Assembly: GCA_021815655.1 (NCBI GenBank)
Contig: JAKAGJ010000211.1
Location: 1 to 5,119, forward strand
Source: Deltaproteobacteria bacterium
Lineage (GTDB): Bacteria; Desulfobacterota; Desulfarculia; Desulfarculales; Desulfarculaceae
DNA: 5,119 nucleotides
Direction of reading: 5' to 3'
The stretch's first letter is position 1. Every line of letters begins with the position of its first letter. Shown in pieces: positions 4,987-5,119 of the stretch. Both the position numbers and the translations under genes were made by a program. The notes beneath the pieces are model-generated. The model ran no database searches and was not told the DNA's origin. It saw only the letters and a list, made by a program, of their open reading frames with translations.

Positions 4987-5119
4987 CAGGCCACCCTCGT
5001 GGGCAGGGGGCGCGGGCGGTCAGGGCGGGGATGCAATTTCCTCACGCTCTGGACCAGCGGTGCTCATGGTCCCAGGATTGGCCAGCGCCAAGGGCCGCCA
5101 CGGCCGGGACCGCGCGGGC
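4987..5119. other. Region upstream of the permease gene, nothing assigned
   Basis: This edge region is GC-rich. On the minus strand two frames stay open from the window edge, one to a stop at 5042-5044 and one to a stop at 5020-5022, so the tail of an upstream gene may be here, but neither resembles a family I recognise. No convincing promoter hexamer pair is visible. Confidence 0.3.

Noticed and set aside
5016..5062. Sigma-54 promoter upstream of the permease (TTGC in GAGGAAATTGCAT)
   Set aside because: The GG required ten bases before the GC of the -12 element is not present at the correct spacing.
5020..5119. C-terminal end of an upstream gene on the minus strand
   Set aside because: Two competing frames are open to the window edge (stops at 5020-5022 and 5042-5044) and neither short peptide is recognisable, so no partial gene is called.

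Overview
GC-rich bacterial DNA whose gene content (ModE-type winged-helix regulator without a metal-binding domain, PlpD-like patatin/beta-barrel protein, SLC13 permease with aberrant signature motifs) fits a Gram-negative proteobacterium-like genome. The patatin protein has a signal peptide, one POTRA-like segment and an Omp85-type barrel, so an outer membrane is expected. A Desulfobacterota (deltaproteobacterial) host is my best guess from general impression; no marker gene in the window proves it.

Layout. Positions 1-250 hold the left end of an IS3-family insertion sequence pointing out of the window on the minus strand, with the first 60 codons of its OrfA. Positions 251-420 are a gene-free stretch that is AT-rich for this window (60 of 150 bases between 271 and 420 are G or C) and carries nested inverted repeats of unknown function. 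Positions about 421-640 hold a broken piece of a cysteine desulfurase gene with a frameshift. This left part reads as a scar zone with mobile-element activity and gene decay.

Positions 792-2978 (+) encode a 728-residue secreted patatin-like phospholipase fused to a POTRA-like segment and an outer membrane barrel. It converges, with a 22-base gap between stop codons, on a 127-residue ModE-type DNA-binding protein (3001-3384, -). Upstream of that, on the same strand, lies a 467-residue SLC13/DASS-like permease (3571-4974, -). The 186 bases between the two minus-strand genes hold several GC-rich hairpins, one followed by TTTT and another by a longer T-rich tract, plus a plausible promoter. The permease and regulator genes are therefore probably separate transcription units, or one unit with attenuated read-through.

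Functionally the window joins an outer-membrane lipid-acting enzyme, an anion permease and a possible oxyanion-related regulator. No direct pathway link between the patatin protein and the other two is visible. The most unusual items are the nested inverted repeats at 270-352, the loss of both SNT signature motifs in the permease, and the terminator-like hairpin in the leader of the regulator gene. I see no complete novel multi-gene system, CRISPR array, tRNA or rRNA.
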